Shown: one piece after another, positions 60,999 to 64,000 of the stretch
Position numbering within the stretch: position 1 is the stretch's first letter
Layout: the number at the start of each line of letters is the position of its first letter
Assembly (NCBI RefSeq): GCF_010093535.1
Contig: NW_022985166.1
Span: 315,933 to 379,932, forward strand
DNA: 64,000 bases
Origin: Lindgomyces ingoldianus
Lineage: Eukaryota > Ascomycota > Dothideomycetes > Pleosporales > Lindgomycetaceae
Reading direction: 5' to 3'
Program-made: the position numbers and the translations under genes
The notes under the pieces: model-generated
Databases searched by the model: none
What the model was told of the DNA's origin: nothing
What the model saw: only the letters and a program-made list of their open reading frames with translations

Positions 60999-61676
60999 GG
61001 CTGTGTTTGGGGAAAAAGTAGAACCCAGAGTTTTGATACTGGAATCTAGAACAACGAGGAACGGGCATGAGGCGGAAAGAAGAGTGGGGAAGAGGGCGTT
61101 TAAGAGCAAGCACCAGCGCCAGGCAAACACGAGAACTTATTGGAACTCTTCACGCGACCAACACAGGTAGCCATGTGACAGCTAGTTGTCTGCCTGGGCT
61201 GATTTCACGCGCATTTTGCTGAGGTGCCGTGGGGGTGGTCTATGTACTTGCACCATCGCTAGCGGAGCGGACGAAAAGCCGATGATGTAGTCGGATGATG
61301 CAATGTTATCAGGAACAGGGACGAATATAGGATATGGACGCAGGGTCAGGGAACGATGAAATGTTTCAGGATTATTTTGTGCTGCGAACGGCACATGAGA
61401 TCTGAGACGGTGGAGGGCTGAGGTGTGACGCTTGAGGGGAATGATCGCTGATGTCACGTGGGGAGTTCCATGGTTGAATTGGCGTGGGAAAGCTTGGCTG
61501 GACAACAACACCACTCGTCTGCCGTCCGTCTTCGCCCTTCACTGATCGATCCCCATTGTCTCTATCAAGTCGATCAGTCCACTACGCTTCCATCGTTACT
61601 GCTCTTTGTCAACTCTTCTTGCTGCTATAGTGCAACTTTCCAACGACTTTTTCCACCTCTAAGAGCAGCTTAGCCA
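60999..61676. other. Intergenic DNA
   Basis: About 680 bases. It contains the promoter of the heme-oxygenase-like gene and the 3' region of the next small gene. The frames on both strands look incidental. Confidence 0.5.
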
Positions 61677-62039
61677 TCACCTTCCTTCTCGTCGCACCTA
61701 GAAAATTGCCCGTTCCCCGGCTTCGTATGGTGGCATTCTCCTCTATGTTCACATCCAAGTCCACACTTATGCGAAATATTTGCCAGACTCACCTGGTAGA
61801 TTAGGATCTGACGCGAGCATGGCCTAAGTGTCGATGTTTCGCCAGAAGAGTATGGGCCAGTTTTGCTAAACGAATCAGCTAACACAAATCATTTGGTGGG
61901 GGAGGGGAGGATATATCCATTGCTTACAGTCTGTGGTGTCTCGTAGGGCTGATATAGGTGCTGGGTCCTCGTCCAGTTGGATTGGTCTCAGGTCTGGTGT
62001 TGGTGCTGGGACTCCTTTCGCTTTGCTATTTAGAGCCAT
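61677..62039 (-). CDS. Small hypothetical protein, spliced
   Basis: The start at 62039 reads MALNSKAKGVPAPTPDLRPI. Exon 1 (61928-62039) ends at a GTAAGC donor. A 49-nt intron leads to exon 2 (61793-61878: DSFSKTGPYSSGETSTL...), which ends at a GTGAGT donor. A third exon (61677-61697) after a TTTTCTAG acceptor gives a 72-residue product. The last splice is uncertain, because without it the frame continues to 61670. Phases agree for the first intron. No domain is recognised. The protein is small, Pro/Ser-rich and polar. Confidence 0.4.
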
Positions 62040-63300
62040 TGTTTGTGGATTTTCACTAACTCTACAGGTGTAAATGCGAGCAAAAATGTGAAGAGCAGGC
62101 TTGAGCTGACTTAAGCAGCGGATTCTAGGTTTGTGCTATTACACAGCACTTGCCTTCAAGTACCTAGTCTAGGGCTTCCATTATCATGGAAGCACGCGCA
62201 GTCTGGAATAATTGTATCTTATGCTGTCTGCTCTGAAGGGTCTCGATCGCTTAAATTGATAACGCGAATTGTTCATCTCTCTTTGATGCCTTGGGTCTTT
62301 TCCATTGACAAGTAGGCGTCTGAGCCGCACAGGCGCTGGATGCGTTCTTGGAGATCAAAGTGTGTTGGGGGTGTATGGGGAAGGGTGTTTTGATTACATT
62401 TGATGAAATCGTATGTCGCCCATTTATCTGAACTAGTCAACTTGATATGAGTAGCAGCAAGCCGGAACATGCTGATAGGATGGTAGATTTAAAGACTTAA
62501 ATATGGTTACAGGTTTGCATAATAGCTTGTTAACCTGGACCCATGATGTAGGAGTACAATTAGACTGAAGTTCTAGGCGAAAATTCTCTCGATATATGAC
62601 CATTCGAGTGTATCTCCTAATGTACGACAAAGCAGCTTTATCTTGCCACTTTCTTACTATTAAACTCACCACCTAGCTTCTCCAGACAATGTACGTGGAA
62701 TGGCTAGATATATGGGCTTCCACCTCCTACACGTAAGTACCTTTGAGGAAACATACAAGGATTGAGTTTAGGGTAAAGTTTTTGTTTTCTTAACCCCGCT
62801 CTGTATTCTAGAAACGAGATTAGAGAATCGATATTGGCTATGTAGTCATATTTCCTATATGTTCCAAAAGCACCTTCAAGAATATGGCGGCGTCCAAGGG
62901 AAGAGAAATAAGATTGTGATCTGCGAGGCTATAAACCTCTGGCGGATCTTTCACGCTGATCGCTGCGGCGAATGGATGCATTGAAATCAGTGAAGTATCG
63001 TTGGAATAGGTTGTTGTCCGAAGGAAGGTGATGACGCCCGGGTTCAAACTTCCAAAATGACTAATAATTGAACCACAGAGCAAGCTTCCTCTTAGCAAAT
63101 AAAAAAAAAACACTTGCTGGACAACATTGAAGACACCTCCTATCTATGCAGTGGGAGAGTTGCGGATGTCTTCCTATCTGATAACCATTATTCAATCAAG
63201 CAAGGTGAGCAGAGGGAAGCCCAATTCGGGCTGAGGTGGACAAAAAAGTGTTTTTCAAATGCCGCCTGGGGTTTGAATGAGAAGAGGCAATATCTCTATT
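62040..63300. other. Intergenic DNA, no convincing gene
   Basis: A minus-strand frame at 62273-62470 (65 codons, with FDLQERIQRLCGSDAYLSME near its end) looks coding-like but has no partner exon that I can support. Otherwise nothing recognised. Confidence 0.4.
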
Positions 63301-64000
63301 AATCACTGTACATCTTGCCGAGCCTTTTCTCTTATTAGTTTAAAAAAGCGCTAGATTAATGTCTTATTAGCCTATAAAACTTTCTACCACTTTTGTAAAT
63401 ATTTTAGATTTTTAAGGTAAATAAATATATTTTACTAGGTCTATTACTATATTCTAGATATTTTAATGCAATATTATAATGCTGTGTTCTGTTGTTAGTA
63501 GGCTAAAGTTTACCTCTTTGTTACTATTTACAGTTTTAAGGTGTTGCTAAGCTGGAATTAGTGTGTCAGCGTCTGTATTCTGGTACTACACTGGTACTTG
63601 GGCTCAGTATGTCTTCCCAGCCTTACTGTAAGGAATGTTAAACCTATCGCCTATTGTCTGACTTTGCAACTGACTAACGCGGTACTCTGTATAAACATTG
63701 TTAGCGGCACAGGAGATTTTTTTGTCTATATCTCTATTCTTCCTTTGTTATTGCTAAATTTCCCTTATCCAAGCTTCCGAAAAGGAAGGCTTATACCTGC
63801 TCGTAAAATCAAAGCCCAAGTCTGTCGAGATAGGAAAGTGTGCAATCGTAGATTGTCGCTAGTGATTTGCCTCAAGGAACCTGCTGCTATTTAACCTTTC
63901 TGCAGGTCCTCAGGGTGGGAAGGGGACATATTAAGAAGTAGAAGAACGTGATAGCAGGTAGGGTTGGAGGCTCTAGTCCAAATGAAGATATCCATTGTGA
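63301..64000. other. AT-rich stretch then normal DNA at the window end
   Basis: Positions about 63330-63530 have the TA-rich, stop-filled look of RIP-mutated repeat DNA. After that the composition recovers. A 98-codon plus-strand frame (63598-63894) is hydrophobic in its middle but not identifiable. Confidence 0.45.

Overview
The window looks like chromosomal DNA of a filamentous ascomycete (Pezizomycotina). Protein genes carry short introns of about 49-108 nt with GTRNGT-type donors. There is a Zn2Cys6 regulator, a PDR-type ABC transporter and a fungal GT31-type glycosyltransferase. The sequence alternates sharply between gene-bearing DNA of normal GC content and very AT-rich DNA full of TAG/TAA codons, the pattern left by repeat-induced point mutation (RIP). 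I cannot name the species; a Dothideomycete-like genome with AT isochores is a guess.

Layout. Positions 1-31128 are an AT-rich block with no intact gene, built of transposons nested in one another. (a) A short LTR element without recognisable coding (1272-13306, target duplication AGTAC) contains a solo LTR (2293-2497, TAAAA) and a Ty3/gypsy chromovirus (2947-12634, GTAAA). The reverse transcriptase of that chromovirus is split by a 1.1-kb fold-back DNA element (5923-7022). (b) A Ty1/copia element (16275-22477) sits inside an inverted older copy of the same family (15812-16274 plus 22478-26099). (c) Further solo LTRs and decayed fragments run to 31128. A 26-base assembly gap lies at 19896-19921.

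The first gene island (31430-35101) has a glutamine-amidotransferase-like pseudogene at the edge of the RIP block and an intact Zn2Cys6 transcription factor. A decayed pogo/Fot1-type transposon (35429-37848) with a solo LTR inside separates it from a complete six-exon PDR ABC transporter (37978-42773). Upstream of the transporter are a broken short-chain dehydrogenase and long gene-poor DNA.

From 46149 to 62039 the genes look like ordinary chromosomal genes: a possibly secreted hypothetical protein, a GT31-type glycosyltransferase, a 533-residue hypothetical protein with a Gly-Asn microsatellite, a broken 64-codon gene, an ER-anchored UBE2J1-type E2 with a GC-AG intron, a DJ-1/Hsp31-type protein, a C2H2 zinc-finger pseudogene, a heme-oxygenase-like membrane protein and a small spliced hypothetical gene. 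The last 700 bases turn AT-rich again.

How the genes relate. The regulator and the efflux pump are neighbours apart from the transposon and may once have formed a resistance or metabolite-export module, with the amidotransferase and dehydrogenase remnants as lost members; this is inference. The E2 (ERAD) and GT31-type enzyme (secretory-pathway glycosylation) are secretory housekeeping genes with no evident shared operon-like logic. I found no convincing wholly new system. The most interesting material is the datable transposon nesting, the RIP damage to a boundary gene, and several non-standard gene structures.
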